Below, piece after piece: positions 16,365-25,430 of a DNA stretch of 64,000 bases (position 1 is its first letter; every line of letters begins with the position of its first letter). The notes beneath the pieces were generated by a model. The model saw nothing but the letters and a program-made list of their open reading frames with translations. It did not search any database and was not told the DNA's origin. Location of the stretch: assembly GCA_035293805.1 (NCBI GenBank), contig DATGMD010000067.1, forward strand, positions 61,255 through 125,254, written 5' to 3'. Both the position numbers and the translations under genes were made by a program. The DNA comes from JAJPHF01 sp035293805. Lineage in GTDB: Bacteria > Chloroflexota > UBA6077 > JAJPHF01.

Positions 16365-16380
16365 TAGCACAGTCGTGCTA
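16365..16380. promoter_or_regulatory. Inverted repeat between Uma2 and livH
   Basis: TAGCAC-AGTC-GTGCTA is a perfect 6-bp inverted repeat in the 139-nt divergent gap. It is a candidate operator for either gene; no regulator gene is adjacent. Confidence 0.35.
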
Positions 16381-16447
16381 CTATCGTGAGCACGCTTCCG
16401 GCGGGCCGCCGCCCGGCGAGCACGCCCAGCGCGCGTAGGATGCGTCA

Positions 16448-17323
16448 ATGGCTGCCGAGGGAACTCTAACTGTTCTAGCGCAGGTCGTCATCAGCGGCGT
16501 CCTGCTCGGCGCGGTCTACGCGCTCCTGGCGATTGGGCTGAACCTGATCTTCGGCGTAATGCGTGTCATCAACGTTGCCCACGGCGACCTGATGATGCTC
16601 GGCGCGTACACGACGTTCTGGCTGTTCACGCTCTGGGGCGTGAGCCCGCTCGTCTCGCTCGTCGTGGCGATGGCGCTGATGTTCGCGCTGGGCGCGCTGC
16701 TGCAGCGAGTCGTCGTCGAGCGTGTGGTGGGCCAGCCGCTGCTCGTCTCGCTGCTGCTCACGTTCGGCCTCTCCAGCTTCCTCACAGGCTCCGCGCTGAA
16801 CCTGTGGACGGCCAACTACCGCTCGGTTCCAGCCTACACCGGCTCGCTGGTGGTCGCCGGGCTGGCGTTCTCCGTCCCGCGCGTCATCGCCTTCGGCGTG
16901 GCGCTCGCCATCACAGTCCTGGTCTACCTCTTCCTCAAATACGCCCGCCTCGGCAAGGCGATCCGTGCCACGAGCCAGAACGCGGACGTCGCGCTGGTGT
17001 GCGGCATCGACGTGGCGCGCATCCGCCTGCTGACGTTCGGCCTCGGCACGGCGCTCGCCGCGGCCGCCGGCTCGCTGCTCGCGGTGATCTATACGGTCTA
17101 CCCGGAGATGGGGCGCACCTTCCTGCTCAAGGCGTTTGCCATCATCGTGCTCGGGGGGCTGGGCAGCTTCGGCGGCGCCTTCCTGGGCGCGCTGGCGCTC
17201 GGCGTCGCCGAGGCGCTGGCCGCGTACGCCTGGACGGCCCAGATCGCCGAGGGCGTGGCCTACTTGCTGCTCATCGTCGTCCTGCTCGCGCGCCCCTCCG
17301 GCCTGTTTGGCATCCGCGAATGA
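16448..17323 (+). CDS. livH: Branched-chain amino acid-type ABC transporter permease LivH
   Basis: An integral membrane permease of 291 aa with about eight hydrophobic segments. The family blocks are present: VISGVLLGAVYALLAIGLNLIFGV, VINVAHGDLMMLGAY, and the ATPase-contact segment LGKAIRATSQNADVALVCGID near 170-195. It forms the channel with LivM and is energised by LivG/LivF. It is followed after 97 nt by livM on the same strand. AGGA lies upstream of ATG 16448. The substrate follows that of the LivJ-type binding protein. Confidence 0.93.
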   Translation: MAAEGTLTVLAQVVISGVLLGAVYALLAIGLNLIFGVMRVINVAHGDLMMLGAYTTFWLFTLWGVSPLVSLVVAMALMFALGALLQRVVVERVVGQPLLVSLLLTFGLSSFLTGSALNLWTANYRSVPAYTGSLVVAGLAFSVPRVIAFGVALAITVLVYLFLKYARLGKAIRATSQNADVALVCGIDVARIRLLTFGLGTALAAAAGSLLAVIYTVYPEMGRTFLLKAFAIIVLGGLGSFGGAFLGALALGVAEALAAYAWTAQIAEGVAYLLLIVVLLARPSGLFGIRE

Positions 17324-17420
17324 CGAGCGCTGTAGGGATGCCGCGGGCGGCGACCCGCTGCCTGCGGCGTAAAGACGAGCCTGTTGGGCGAACTCTCTGC
17401 AAGCAGGCGAGAAGGCACGG

Positions 17421-18386
17421 ATGAGCGTGGTCAAGCTGCAGAAGCCGCGCTTAGCACTCAGCACGCGGCACTCAGCACTCCTCCTGGCAGGACTGCTGCT
17501 GGTCTGCCTCGCCCTGCCGTTCGTCGCCAGCGCCTACGTCATCTCGCTCCTGTTCTTGCTGCTCATGTGGGTCGTCATGGCGTCGAGCTGGAACCTGCTC
17601 TCCGGCTACACCGGCTACGTCTCGTTCGGCCACGCGGGCTTCTTCGGCGTCGGTGCCTATACCGCCGCGATTCTCATCTGGCGCGCGCAGTGGGAGTGGT
17701 GGCTCGCGTGCCTCGCGGGCGGCGTGCTCTGCGCGGCGCTCGGCGTGCTCATCGGCGGCCCGGCCCTGCGCTTGCGCGGCCCCTACTTCGCGATCGCGCT
17801 CCTCGGCCTCAGCGAAGTCGGCCGCATCGTGGCGGTCGTCTGGGAGCCGCTCACCCGCGGCGGGCTGGGCATCTCGCTGCCGCCCGATGCCGAGCTACTG
17901 CCCGACTACTACGCCATGCTGGCGCTCGCCCTCGCCGCCGTCGGGCTCGTCTACGGCATCGCCAACTCGAAGATCGGGCTGCGGCTCCTGGCGATCCGCG
18001 AGGACGAGACGGCCGCCGAGGTGGTGGGCGTGCCAACCACACGCTACAAGCTGCTGGCCTTCACGCTGAGCGCCATCTTCCCGGGCGTCGCGGGCGGGCT
18101 ATACGCTTGGCACGTCAGCTACATCGATCCGGGCGCCGTGTTCGCCGTCTCGCTCTCCGTGCGCACGATCGCCTCGGCGATGTTCGGTGGCGCCGGCACG
18201 GTGTTCGGGCCGGTCATCGGCGCACTCTTGCTTAACGTGCTTGCCGAGGTGCTCTGGGTCCGCTTCCCGTTCTTCCACCCGGTGCTGTTCGGGGGCCTGA
18301 TCATCGTGATCCTGCTCGTGATGCCCGGCGGCATCATGGCCCTGCTCCAGCAGCGCGGCATCCTGCCTCGCTCGCGCCGCCTGTAG
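17421..18386 (+). CDS. livM: Branched-chain amino acid-type ABC transporter permease LivM
   Basis: A 321-aa permease with multiple hydrophobic helices and the LivM blocks: NLLSGYTGYVSFGHAGFFGVGAY, PALRLRGPYFAIALLG and LRLLAIREDETAAEVVGV. The first ~20 residues are unusual. Codons 11-20 are encoded by four heptanucleotide units (TAGCACT CAGCACG CGGCACT CAGCACT, 17452-17479), giving LALSTRHSAL ahead of the first helix. This resembles an in-frame repeat insertion near the start. GAAGG precedes ATG 17421. It pairs with LivH. Confidence 0.92.
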   Translation: MSVVKLQKPRLALSTRHSALLLAGLLLVCLALPFVASAYVISLLFLLLMWVVMASSWNLLSGYTGYVSFGHAGFFGVGAYTAAILIWRAQWEWWLACLAGGVLCAALGVLIGGPALRLRGPYFAIALLGLSEVGRIVAVVWEPLTRGGLGISLPPDAELLPDYYAMLALALAAVGLVYGIANSKIGLRLLAIREDETAAEVVGVPTTRYKLLAFTLSAIFPGVAGGLYAWHVSYIDPGAVFAVSLSVRTIASAMFGGAGTVFGPVIGALLLNVLAEVLWVRFPFFHPVLFGGLIIVILLVMPGGIMALLQQRGILPRSRRL

Positions 18387-18461
18387 GGGCGGCGGCACCC
18401 GCGCGCGCGAGCCCCCGGGCGTTGGGGGACGGCGGCGCGCAGCAAGGAGAGACGTGGCCCC

Positions 18462-19391
18462 GTGGGGACTGCCGACGCGCCCATCCTCGCGGTCCGTGGC
18501 CTGACGCGCCGCTTCGGCGGCGTGATCGCCGTGGACGACTGCTCGTTCGCGCTCACGCCGCACCGCATCTGGGGCCTGATTGGTCCCAACGGCTCCGGCA
18601 AGACGACCCTCTTCAACCTGCTCTCGGGCGTGCTGGCCCCCGACGCGGGACAGATCGTCTTCAAGGGCCACAACGTCGCCGGCTGGCCGAGCCACCGCAT
18701 CACCGCCCGGGGCCTGGGCCGCACGTTCCAGATCACCCGCCTGTTCGAGGGCATGACCGTCTTGGAGAACATGCGCGTGGCCGCCCGCGCGGCCGACCCC
18801 GCGCGGGTCGCGGCGCGCGCTGACGAGCTGATCGAGTTCGTGGGCCTCCGCGCCCTGCGCGACGAGTACGCGGGCAACCTATCCTACGGCCAGCAAAAGC
18901 TGATCGAGTTCATGCGCGTCCTCATGACCGAGCCCGAACTGATCCTGCTCGACGAGCCGTTCGCGGGCGTGAACCCCGTCATGGAGAACAAGCTAGTCGA
19001 GCTGATCCATGCGCTGCTGGCCCAGGGCAAGACGTTCCTCATCACCGACCACGAGATGCGGCTCATCATGAGCCTCTGCGAGCGGGTGCTGGTGCTCGAC
19101 TACGGCCACCTGATCGCCGAGGGCCCGCCCGCCGCGATCCGGGCCGACGAGCGCGTGATCGAGGCCTACTTCGGCCGCCGCCGCGGCGAGCCGCCCTCAC
19201 CCCAACCATCTCCCACAGGGAGAGGGAGCGAGTCGCGCGAGCGAGATGAGCCATCCGCCCCTCTCCGAGGCGAGGAGCGACCCGCGCGGTATTCCGCGTC
19301 GCCGGGGGAGGGCGTCCCTCCCCCGCTCCCCCTGGAAGAGGGCGGGGGTGAGGGCGGCTCCCGTCCGTCCGACGCCGGCGGCGAGGGGTAG
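18462..19391 (+). CDS. livG: ABC transporter ATP-binding protein LivG with repeat-encoded tail
   Basis: The ATPase domain (about 1-242) has Walker A GPNGSGKTTL, Q-loop, signature LSYGQQKLIEF, Walker B LILLDEPFAGV and H-loop TDHEM. This is typical LivG, including its TFQITRLFEGMTVLENM block. From about residue 243 a ~65-residue tail, PPSPQPSPTGRGSESRE and onward, is encoded by REP-like repeat DNA and is absent from the family. GTG 18462 is used; AAGGAGA is 11 nt upstream, a rather long spacing. The stop codon lies 3 nt before livF, so the operon is tightly coupled. Confidence 0.92.
   Translation: MGTADAPILAVRGLTRRFGGVIAVDDCSFALTPHRIWGLIGPNGSGKTTLFNLLSGVLAPDAGQIVFKGHNVAGWPSHRITARGLGRTFQITRLFEGMTVLENMRVAARAADPARVAARADELIEFVGLRALRDEYAGNLSYGQQKLIEFMRVLMTEPELILLDEPFAGVNPVMENKLVELIHALLAQGKTFLITDHEMRLIMSLCERVLVLDYGHLIAEGPPAAIRADERVIEAYFGRRRGEPPSPQPSPTGRGSESRERDEPSAPLRGEERPARYSASPGEGVPPPLPLEEGGGEGGSRPSDAGGEG
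19190..19388 (+). repeat. REP-like repeat cluster extending livG
   Basis: This contains CCCTCACCCCAACC...CTCTCCC-type and complementary GGGAGAGGG-type arms (for example 19193-19228 and 19313-19360). The same family recurs at 45585-45622, 60625-60701 and 62643-62741. Here it lies inside the livG reading frame, which stays open through it. Confidence 0.7.
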
Positions 19392-19394
19392 ACG

Positions 19395-20159
19395 ATGGCC
19401 GATGCACTGGCGCCCCAGTCCGGCCCGGCGCCGGGCGCGCCCGGGGCTGACGCAGTCGTCGTCGCCACCGGCCTGCGGGCAGGCTACGGCGAGATCGACG
19501 TGCTGCAACAGGTGAGCGTCGAGGTGCGGCGCGGCGAGCTGGTCAGCCTGATCGGTCCGAATGGTGCCGGCAAGTCCACGGTGCTGAAGACGATCATGGG
19601 CTTCCTGCGCCCGCGCGCCGGCCGCGTGGTCTTCGACGGCCAGGACGTGACGGGCTGGCGCCCCGACCGCGTGGTGCGCCGCGGCCTGGCCTACGTGCCG
19701 CAGGGCCGCATCGTCTTCCAGCAGATGACCGTGCAGGAGAACCTGGAGATGGGCGCCTTCGCCGTCGCCGACGGCGCCCGCGCCCGCGCCACGCTGGAGC
19801 GGATGTACACGCTCTTTCCGCGCCTGGCCGAGCGCCGCGCCCAGCGCGCGGGCACGATGTCGGGCGGCGAGCAGCAGATGCTCGCCATCGCGCGGGGGCT
19901 GATGATCGAGCCGCGCGCGCTGCTGCTCGACGAGCCGTCGCTGGGCCTGTCGCCGCTGTTCGTGGACCTCGTCTTCGACAAGATCGCCGAGCTACGCGCC
20001 GCCGGCATGACGCTGCTCATGGTGGAGCAGAACGCCGCGCGCGCCCTGGAGCTGAGCGACCGTGGCTACGTGCTGGAGCTGGGCCGCAACCGCTTCGAGG
20101 GTCCAGGCCCCGCGCTGCTCGCCGACCCGCGCGTGCGCCAGCTCTACCTCGGCGGCTGA
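19395..20159 (+). CDS. livF: ABC transporter ATP-binding protein LivF
   Basis: A 254-aa ATPase with Walker A GPNGAGKST, the LivF block AYVPQGRIVFQQMTVQENLEMG, signature MSGGEQQMLAIARGLM, Walker B ALLLDEPSLGL and H-region MVEQN. After ~20 extra residues at the N-terminus the domain begins VVVATGLRAGYGEIDVLQ. It completes the five-component importer with livJ, livH, livM and livG. The start ATG follows the livG stop by 3 nt, and its GAGGGG ribosome site comes from the end of the repeat DNA. Confidence 0.93.
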   Translation: MADALAPQSGPAPGAPGADAVVVATGLRAGYGEIDVLQQVSVEVRRGELVSLIGPNGAGKSTVLKTIMGFLRPRAGRVVFDGQDVTGWRPDRVVRRGLAYVPQGRIVFQQMTVQENLEMGAFAVADGARARATLERMYTLFPRLAERRAQRAGTMSGGEQQMLAIARGLMIEPRALLLDEPSLGLSPLFVDLVFDKIAELRAAGMTLLMVEQNAARALELSDRGYVLELGRNRFEGPGPALLADPRVRQLYLGG

Positions 20160-20328
20160 AGCTCCGCTACATCTCCCCTCCCCCGAGGATTGGCGGCCGG
20201 TCCTCGGGAGTGTAGGGGAGTCCCCTGCCGGGGGCGTGGGGCGGCCAACCGGCTCTCCTCTCCCCCAACCATGGGGTGCCAGGGGGGGGCACGCTCGCTA
20301 TACTCCCAACAGACCACCAGTGGGGGCG

Positions 20329-20967
20329 ATGATGGCCGCGGAACAACGGCTTCTGCTAACCGGCTTTGCGCCGTGGGCAGACCACGCCCAGAACCCCGCG
20401 GCGTGGTTAGCTGAGCGGCTAGACGGCTGGCGCGCGGGCGACCTCCGCGTGGCGGGGCTGGTGCTCCCCGTGGCCCACGTCGCGGCCAACGCCACGGTGG
20501 CAGCGGCGCTGCGCGACCTGCGGCCGAGCGCCGTATTGCACCTCGGGCTGGCGGCGGGGCGCCCAAACCTCACCGTCGAGCGGTGGGCGCACAACGTCGC
20601 GGACTTCGTGATTCCCGACACGGCCGGCGCGCAGCCGCGCGGCGAGCCGCTGCGCGAGGACGGGCCGAGGCGCCTGGCCGCCGCGCTCGACGCCGATACT
20701 GCCCTCCGCGCCTTGCAGGACGGCGGCGTGCCGGCCGCCCTGTCGGACTCCGCGGGCACTTACGTCTGCAACGCCGTCTTCTACCGCACCCTCGACTGGG
20801 CGGCGGCCCGCCACGCGGGCGCGGTCGGCTTCGTTCACCTGCCCACCGCCGAGACGGTCAGCCTGGCAGACCAGGAGCGCGCGCTAGAGCGCCTGCTGCG
20901 CTCGTTCTCTCTCGACTCGCCGCCGACTTCAACGCCGCCGTCGTGGGGGTCGCCGCTGCAGTCGTAG
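20329..20967 (+). CDS. pcp: Pyroglutamyl-peptidase I-like cysteine peptidase (C15)
   Basis: A 212-aa protein from ATG 20329 (or the adjacent ATG 20332). It matches the C15 family: LLLTGFAPW at the N-terminus, then the catalytic Glu in PNLTVERWAHNVADF, the nucleophile Cys in AGTYVCNAVFYRTL, and the catalytic His in VGFVHLPT. The enzyme removes N-terminal pyroglutamate from peptides. The C-terminal ~20 residues are Pro/Ser-rich. A TATACT -10 at 20299-20304 lies 25 nt upstream, so the leader is short. The 170-nt gap after livF holds only GC-rich inverted-repeat remnants. Confidence 0.87.
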   Translation: MMAAEQRLLLTGFAPWADHAQNPAAWLAERLDGWRAGDLRVAGLVLPVAHVAANATVAAALRDLRPSAVLHLGLAAGRPNLTVERWAHNVADFVIPDTAGAQPRGEPLREDGPRRLAAALDADTALRALQDGGVPAALSDSAGTYVCNAVFYRTLDWAAARHAGAVGFVHLPTAETVSLADQERALERLLRSFSLDSPPTSTPPSWGSPLQS

Positions 20968-20997
20968 GCTGGCCCCCCGCAAGTAGAACGCCTCGGC

Positions 20998-23136
20998 TCA
21001 GCCCTTCGAGCTGAGCATGTACACGCCGTCCCAGTCGTCGGGTGGCGGGTAGCCGCTGAACGCCTCGGCGCGCCGACGCATCAGCTCAGCGGCGCGATTG
21101 CCTGTCAGCCCGGCCGCCGCACGAAAGCCCGCCTCGGCCTCCGCGAACCGACGCGCGAAGTACGCTGCCAGCGCCTGCTCGTACTGCTCGCGCGCCGCCA
21201 GCACGGCAGGCGCCACCTGCCCGCGCAGCCCGAGCAGCTCGTTCACCACCGTGTCGGCCGTGCGCCCTACCACCGCCACCCGGTCCACGCGGCGCCACTC
21301 GAAGCCCGGGCCCGCCGCGTCGCGCACCTCCTGGCTCGCGAGAATGCGCGTGCCGTAAACCTTGTTCAGGATCTCCAGGCGGCTAGCCAGGTTCACGGTA
21401 TCGCCGATCACCGTGTAGGCGAAGCGCTCGGCCGTGCCGATGTTGCCCACCAGCACGTCGCCGATGTGCAGCCCGATGCGCGCCTGGAACACCGGGCGCC
21501 CGTCGGCCCGCCAGCGGTCCTGCCGCGCCGCCAGCCGCCCCTGGGCGGCCAGCGCGGCGCGACACGCCAGCGCCGCGTGCTGGGGCAGCTCGTGCGGGGC
21601 GTTGAAGAAGGCCAGGATGCCGTCGCCCATGAACTTGTCGATCGTGCCGCCGTGCTCAGCCAGCGCCTGCGTCATGACTTGCAGGTACGCGGCCAGATGC
21701 TCCACGACTTCCGCTGGCGGCAAGCCCTCGCTCAGCTGCGTGAAGTTCACCACGTCGGAGAAGTGGATCGTCAGGCAGCGCGTCTCGCCGCCCAGCCGGG
21801 CTTCCTCGCCGCGCGCCAGCAGCTCACGCACGATGTCCCTGGGGACGTAGCGACCGAACGACTCCAGACTCGCCTTCACGCGCTCCGTCGAGTCGCGCAC
21901 GACAGCCACCTCCGCCACGAAGGACGGCCCCCGCGGCGCGTGCAGCAGGTTGAAGCGGGCGACTTGCTCCAGGTCCCGCGCGATGGCGTGCAGCGGCGCG
22001 GCGATGCGGCTGGCCAGCAGGATGCCCGAGGTCACGGCGACGACCAGGAAGAGCACGCCGAGCGCGACCGCCAGGCGCTGCTCGCGGTACAGCGCATCCA
22101 GGAATTGCGCCTCGGGCATCCAGTAGGCGGTGGCCCAGTCCGGCCCGCCGGGGATCCGTAGCATCTGCCCGGCGACCACGTAGCGGACGTCATCGTAGTC
22201 GAACGTAAAGCTGAGCGGCCGGTCGGACGGCATGTCGGCCAGACTGACCGGCATCGCCGCCAGCCCCGCGGCGAGCAGTCCCGCCCCGGGCGACTCGTCC
22301 GGCCGGTACGAGCGCGCGACGACCGCGCCGTGACGCGACAGCACGGTCGCCTTGCCCTCGTACCCCGCCAGCACGGTCGCCAGGTAGCGCGACAGGTCGT
22401 CGAGAAAGATGTCGGCGGTGAACACGCCCCGCAACTGATGCGTCGCGGGGTCGTGAAGCGCCAGCGCGGCGGTCACGCCCCGCCGCCCCTCGTTGAACTC
22501 GAATGGCTCCGTCCAGCTCACGCCTTCCGCCGCGACCGCCTGCGCGTACCAGCCGGTCGCGCGGGGATCGTAGCCGCCCGGCAGCGCTCGCGTGTACGCC
22601 GTGCGCGAGCCGTCCACCTGGACGACCGCCTCCGCCGGCCGGCCGCCGTCCACGTCGGGCGCCGAGACGTTGAGCACCACCTGGCCGTCGCCGTCGCGCC
22701 AGGCGCCGACGAAGCGCCCGGTTGCGGCGTCGCTGTAACTGAGCCAGGAGAGCGTGCGCTGGTAGCGCAGCCGATCGACGAGGTACACCGCCAGCGCGTC
22801 GGTGTCGTCTACGGACAGGCGCCCGTATGCCGCCAGCGTCTGCGCCTCCTGCAACGCCAGCATCCCGGGCTCCAGGAAGTTCTGGACCTGGCTGCTCAGC
22901 GTGAGCACGAGCATCTGGAACGACTTGTTTTCCAGCTCGCGGATAGCCCGCACGGAGGTGACCCACTGGACCAGGCCGATGGAGCCGACGGTGGCGACGA
23001 GCAAGCCCACCAGCAGCGTGAGGAGCGCCACGCGCAGGCTCAGCTGCCGCGGCCGAGCGGGCCGGCGGACGTGCACCCCGGCAGGGAAAGTCGGCTCGCC
23101 CGCGGCGGGCAGGCCGGCCTCCTGGTAGACGCTCAT
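20998..23136 (-). CDS. Membrane adenylate cyclase with Cache sensor domain
   Basis: A 712-aa protein. A transmembrane helix (about 35-57) is followed by a double-Cache-type extracytoplasmic region (60-350; GYDPRATGWYAQAV, GVFTADIFLDDLSRYL), a second helix (about 360-385), a HAMP-like linker and a class III cyclase domain. The cyclase has metal Asp D461 in HFSDVVNFT, the second metal Asp and adenine-selecting Lys in IDKFMGDG, and GNIGTAERFAYTVIGDTVNLASRLE. Asp in IGD favours ATP over GTP. A C-terminal TPR-like segment (EQYEQALAAYFARRFAEAEAGF) follows. It should couple a small-molecule signal outside the cell to cAMP. Confidence 0.9.
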   Translation of the reverse strand: MSVYQEAGLPAAGEPTFPAGVHVRRPARPRQLSLRVALLTLLVGLLVATVGSIGLVQWVTSVRAIRELENKSFQMLVLTLSSQVQNFLEPGMLALQEAQTLAAYGRLSVDDTDALAVYLVDRLRYQRTLSWLSYSDAATGRFVGAWRDGDGQVVLNVSAPDVDGGRPAEAVVQVDGSRTAYTRALPGGYDPRATGWYAQAVAAEGVSWTEPFEFNEGRRGVTAALALHDPATHQLRGVFTADIFLDDLSRYLATVLAGYEGKATVLSRHGAVVARSYRPDESPGAGLLAAGLAAMPVSLADMPSDRPLSFTFDYDDVRYVVAGQMLRIPGGPDWATAYWMPEAQFLDALYREQRLAVALGVLFLVVAVTSGILLASRIAAPLHAIARDLEQVARFNLLHAPRGPSFVAEVAVVRDSTERVKASLESFGRYVPRDIVRELLARGEEARLGGETRCLTIHFSDVVNFTQLSEGLPPAEVVEHLAAYLQVMTQALAEHGGTIDKFMGDGILAFFNAPHELPQHAALACRAALAAQGRLAARQDRWRADGRPVFQARIGLHIGDVLVGNIGTAERFAYTVIGDTVNLASRLEILNKVYGTRILASQEVRDAAGPGFEWRRVDRVAVVGRTADTVVNELLGLRGQVAPAVLAAREQYEQALAAYFARRFAEAEAGFRAAAGLTGNRAAELMRRRAEAFSGYPPPDDWDGVYMLSSKG

Positions 23137-23307
23137 ACGGCAGGCTGCTCCGTGGCTGGCCGGCTGGCCGCGAGGCCGGGCGGGGTGCCCGGCGGGCCGC
23201 TAGCCACGGATAGTAACATACCTGCGCGGCTCGAGCGCGTAGCGGCCGCGACGTGCGCGCGCCGGCTTGCCGGCCGAGCCGACCGGGCACGCCTTCGAGA
23301 AGCGGGC

Positions 23308-23868
23308 TCAGCCCAGGATACGGGCCGCGCTGAGGACGAAATCGGGGAAGGCGAGAGGGCGCAGCTCGTCCTCGCCGCTGGCGACGAGGGCTTGGGCGTA
23401 GCCGTCGGGCCCGGGCTCACGGTAGCGGGTGACGGTCGCCGCCGCCAGGTCCACCAGCCAGACCTCGGGAATGCCGGCCCGCGCGTACAGCGGCACCTTC
23501 ACCTGCCGGTCGTAGTGCTCCGACGTGTCCGCGACCTCGATCACCAGCAGCGCGTCGTCCGGACCAGCGTCCTCCCCAGCGTAGAAGTCGTCCCGCGGCC
23601 GCAGGATTACGAGATCGGGCTCCGGCTGTGAATAATCGTGCAGCCGCAGGGAGCCCTGCACCCGAACGATGGCCCGGTCGCCCAGCCCGGAGACGAACTC
23701 GCGGGTGAGGCGGTCGACGCAGGCCATGTGGCGCCGGCCGATGGGCGTCATGTCAACGATCTCTCCGTCAATGAGCTCGACGCGCTGACCGGGGCGCAGG
23801 ATGCCCGTCTCGGCCATGCGGAAGTACTCGTCCACGGTGAAGCGATGCCGCGTGACCGCGCTTGCCAT
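23308..23868 (-). CDS. Uma2-family PD-(D/E)XK endonuclease-like protein
   Basis: A 186-aa protein from ATG 23868; the longer frame upstream is not supported by homology. It has FTVDEYFRMAETGIL, the RVELIDGEIVDMTPIG block, PEPDLVILRPRDD and the catalytic-like LLVIEVADTSEHYDRQVKVPLYARAGIPEVW. It is the second Uma2 gene of the window, only distantly similar to the first. It stands alone between the cyclase and DUF2851 genes on the same strand. Uma2 function remains unknown; nuclease activity is inferred from the fold. Confidence 0.87.
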   Translation of the reverse strand: MASAVTRHRFTVDEYFRMAETGILRPGQRVELIDGEIVDMTPIGRRHMACVDRLTREFVSGLGDRAIVRVQGSLRLHDYSQPEPDLVILRPRDDFYAGEDAGPDDALLVIEVADTSEHYDRQVKVPLYARAGIPEVWLVDLAAATVTRYREPGPDGYAQALVASGEDELRPLAFPDFVLSAARILG

Positions 23869-24013
23869 GTCTCTAGCCTCCGTCCCAACGGCGCGTCTAC
23901 GCCCTCGCGGGCGGGAAGTCTGCGCCGTTTCAGCGCCGCTGGCTTCCGACCTGACATACTTGTTCGCCTCTTGGCTTCGAGTGTAGTCGGGCGGCCGCGC
24001 GGCGGCCAAACGG

Positions 24014-25411
24014 TCATTCATCGTGCTCCCGCTGTTCTGCGTTGGCCCGGCTGACATCAGACGGGCCGACGGCGCAGGCGCCGCAGCGCCGCCAGCCGCA
24101 CGTCGTGGCGTAGACGTGGAGGAGGCCTTGCTGGCGGCAGGCCGTGCCGGTGGTGGCGCGGTCGGTGCCGCCGAGCACCTGGCGGCGCATGTGGCGCAGC
24201 CGCTCGTTGTCGCCGGCGGGCGGGTGCTGGACATAACAGGCGCGGGCGGCCGCCGTCAGCGCGTCGTCGTCCAGCGCCTCGCCCCACGCCGCGAGCAGCG
24301 GCAGCAGCACGTTCACGACGATCTCGGCCGCGCGCTCGGCGCCGAGCAGCGCCGGCAGCGGCCGGGCGCTCGGGCGGCCGAAATCCCAGTGGTTGCGCCA
24401 GTAGCAGTCGGCGTCGGCCTCCACCACGAGCGCCGCGCCGAGCGCGCGGGCGGCCGGGCGCGGCGCCAGCGTCCGCAGCGCCCGCGCCGCCTCGCCCAGC
24501 AGGCGGTCAGGCGCGGTGCGCGCCAGCAGCCGCGCGACTCCAGCCAGGCGGCGCGGCGGCGCGGCGACCGGCCGCACCCCGAAGAAGCGCCAGTCGGCGG
24601 CCGCGAGCGGCGGGCCGACGCCGGCCGCCCAGCGCGGCCACGCCGCCTCCAGCGCCGCGACGGCCGGCCCCTCGGCCCCGCGCCCCCGCTGCGACGGTAG
24701 CAGCCCCGCCGCGCCCTGTAGCAGCGCCTCCAGCGCCAGCGGGCCGGCGCCGGCCGCCGCGCGCAGAGCCGCTCCAGGCAGGCGCGCGGCGAGCGCGCGG
24801 GCCGGCGCGCGGTTCGCCCCGTAGCCCGTCGCCTCGATCAGCCCGGCGCAGAGCAGGTCGGACGCGCCCTGCTCGTCCAGCAAGCGAGCGTACTGCGCCT
24901 GCCGCGCCCCGAACCGCGCCAACCCCGCCGCCTCCAGCCGCGCGATTACGCCCGCCGCGTCGGGGCCGCAAGCGCCACGCTGGGCCAGCGGCCACTCGAC
25001 CGGCTCGGCCGGCAGCGCCGCCGCCAGCATCGCCAGCGGCGCGTCCAGGTAGTCGGCCAGCGCCAGCGTCGGGACGGGCGTGCCGTCGTGGCGGTAGATC
25101 ACCGCGCGCGCGTCGTGCCAGAGGACGACGTGCAGCAGCGTCACGTCGTAGGCGGGGTCGCGGTCATGGCCGTGGCGTGCCCAGTCGGCCGAGCGCAGGT
25201 GGACCTCGACACCCCCGCGCTCCAGCGCGGCGCCGCCAAAGGCGACCAGCGCGTCCTGGAAGTCGGGCCCCGGCGGGCCGCGCCGCCGGCCCGGATAGAC
25301 CACCTGGACCGGCACGCCCTCGGTCGTCCGCAGGGCGTCGCGCCGCAAGCGCTGCGCGCGCCACAGCCGCGCCACCAGCGCCTCGTCGATGCGCGGGGCC
25401 GCGTCGCTCAT
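24014..25411 (-). CDS. DUF2851 family protein
   Basis: A 465-aa protein. The conserved N-terminal part has GPDFQDALVAFGG and EVHLRSADWARHGHDRDPAYDVTLLHVV, and the C-terminal part has WGEALDDDALTAA, NERLRHMRRQVLG and the Cys-rich end ACRQQGLLHVYATTC..RRCGAC. These blocks define DUF2851, found in Chloroflexota, Bacteroidetes and others, with no known activity. The conserved His/Asp/Cys residues are compatible with a metal- or nucleic-acid-binding role, but that is inference. The C-terminal ~15 residues beyond CGAC are extra. It lies 19 nt downstream of the RNB exonuclease gene on the same strand, hinting at an RNA-related operon. Confidence 0.85.
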   Translation of the reverse strand: MSDAAPRIDEALVARLWRAQRLRRDALRTTEGVPVQVVYPGRRRGPPGPDFQDALVAFGGAALERGGVEVHLRSADWARHGHDRDPAYDVTLLHVVLWHDARAVIYRHDGTPVPTLALADYLDAPLAMLAAALPAEPVEWPLAQRGACGPDAAGVIARLEAAGLARFGARQAQYARLLDEQGASDLLCAGLIEATGYGANRAPARALAARLPGAALRAAAGAGPLALEALLQGAAGLLPSQRGRGAEGPAVAALEAAWPRWAAGVGPPLAAADWRFFGVRPVAAPPRRLAGVARLLARTAPDRLLGEAARALRTLAPRPAARALGAALVVEADADCYWRNHWDFGRPSARPLPALLGAERAAEIVVNVLLPLLAAWGEALDDDALTAAARACYVQHPPAGDNERLRHMRRQVLGGTDRATTGTACRQQGLLHVYATTCGWRRCGACAVGPSDVSRANAEQREHDE

Positions 25412-25430
25412 GATCGGCGCGCGGGCGCGG

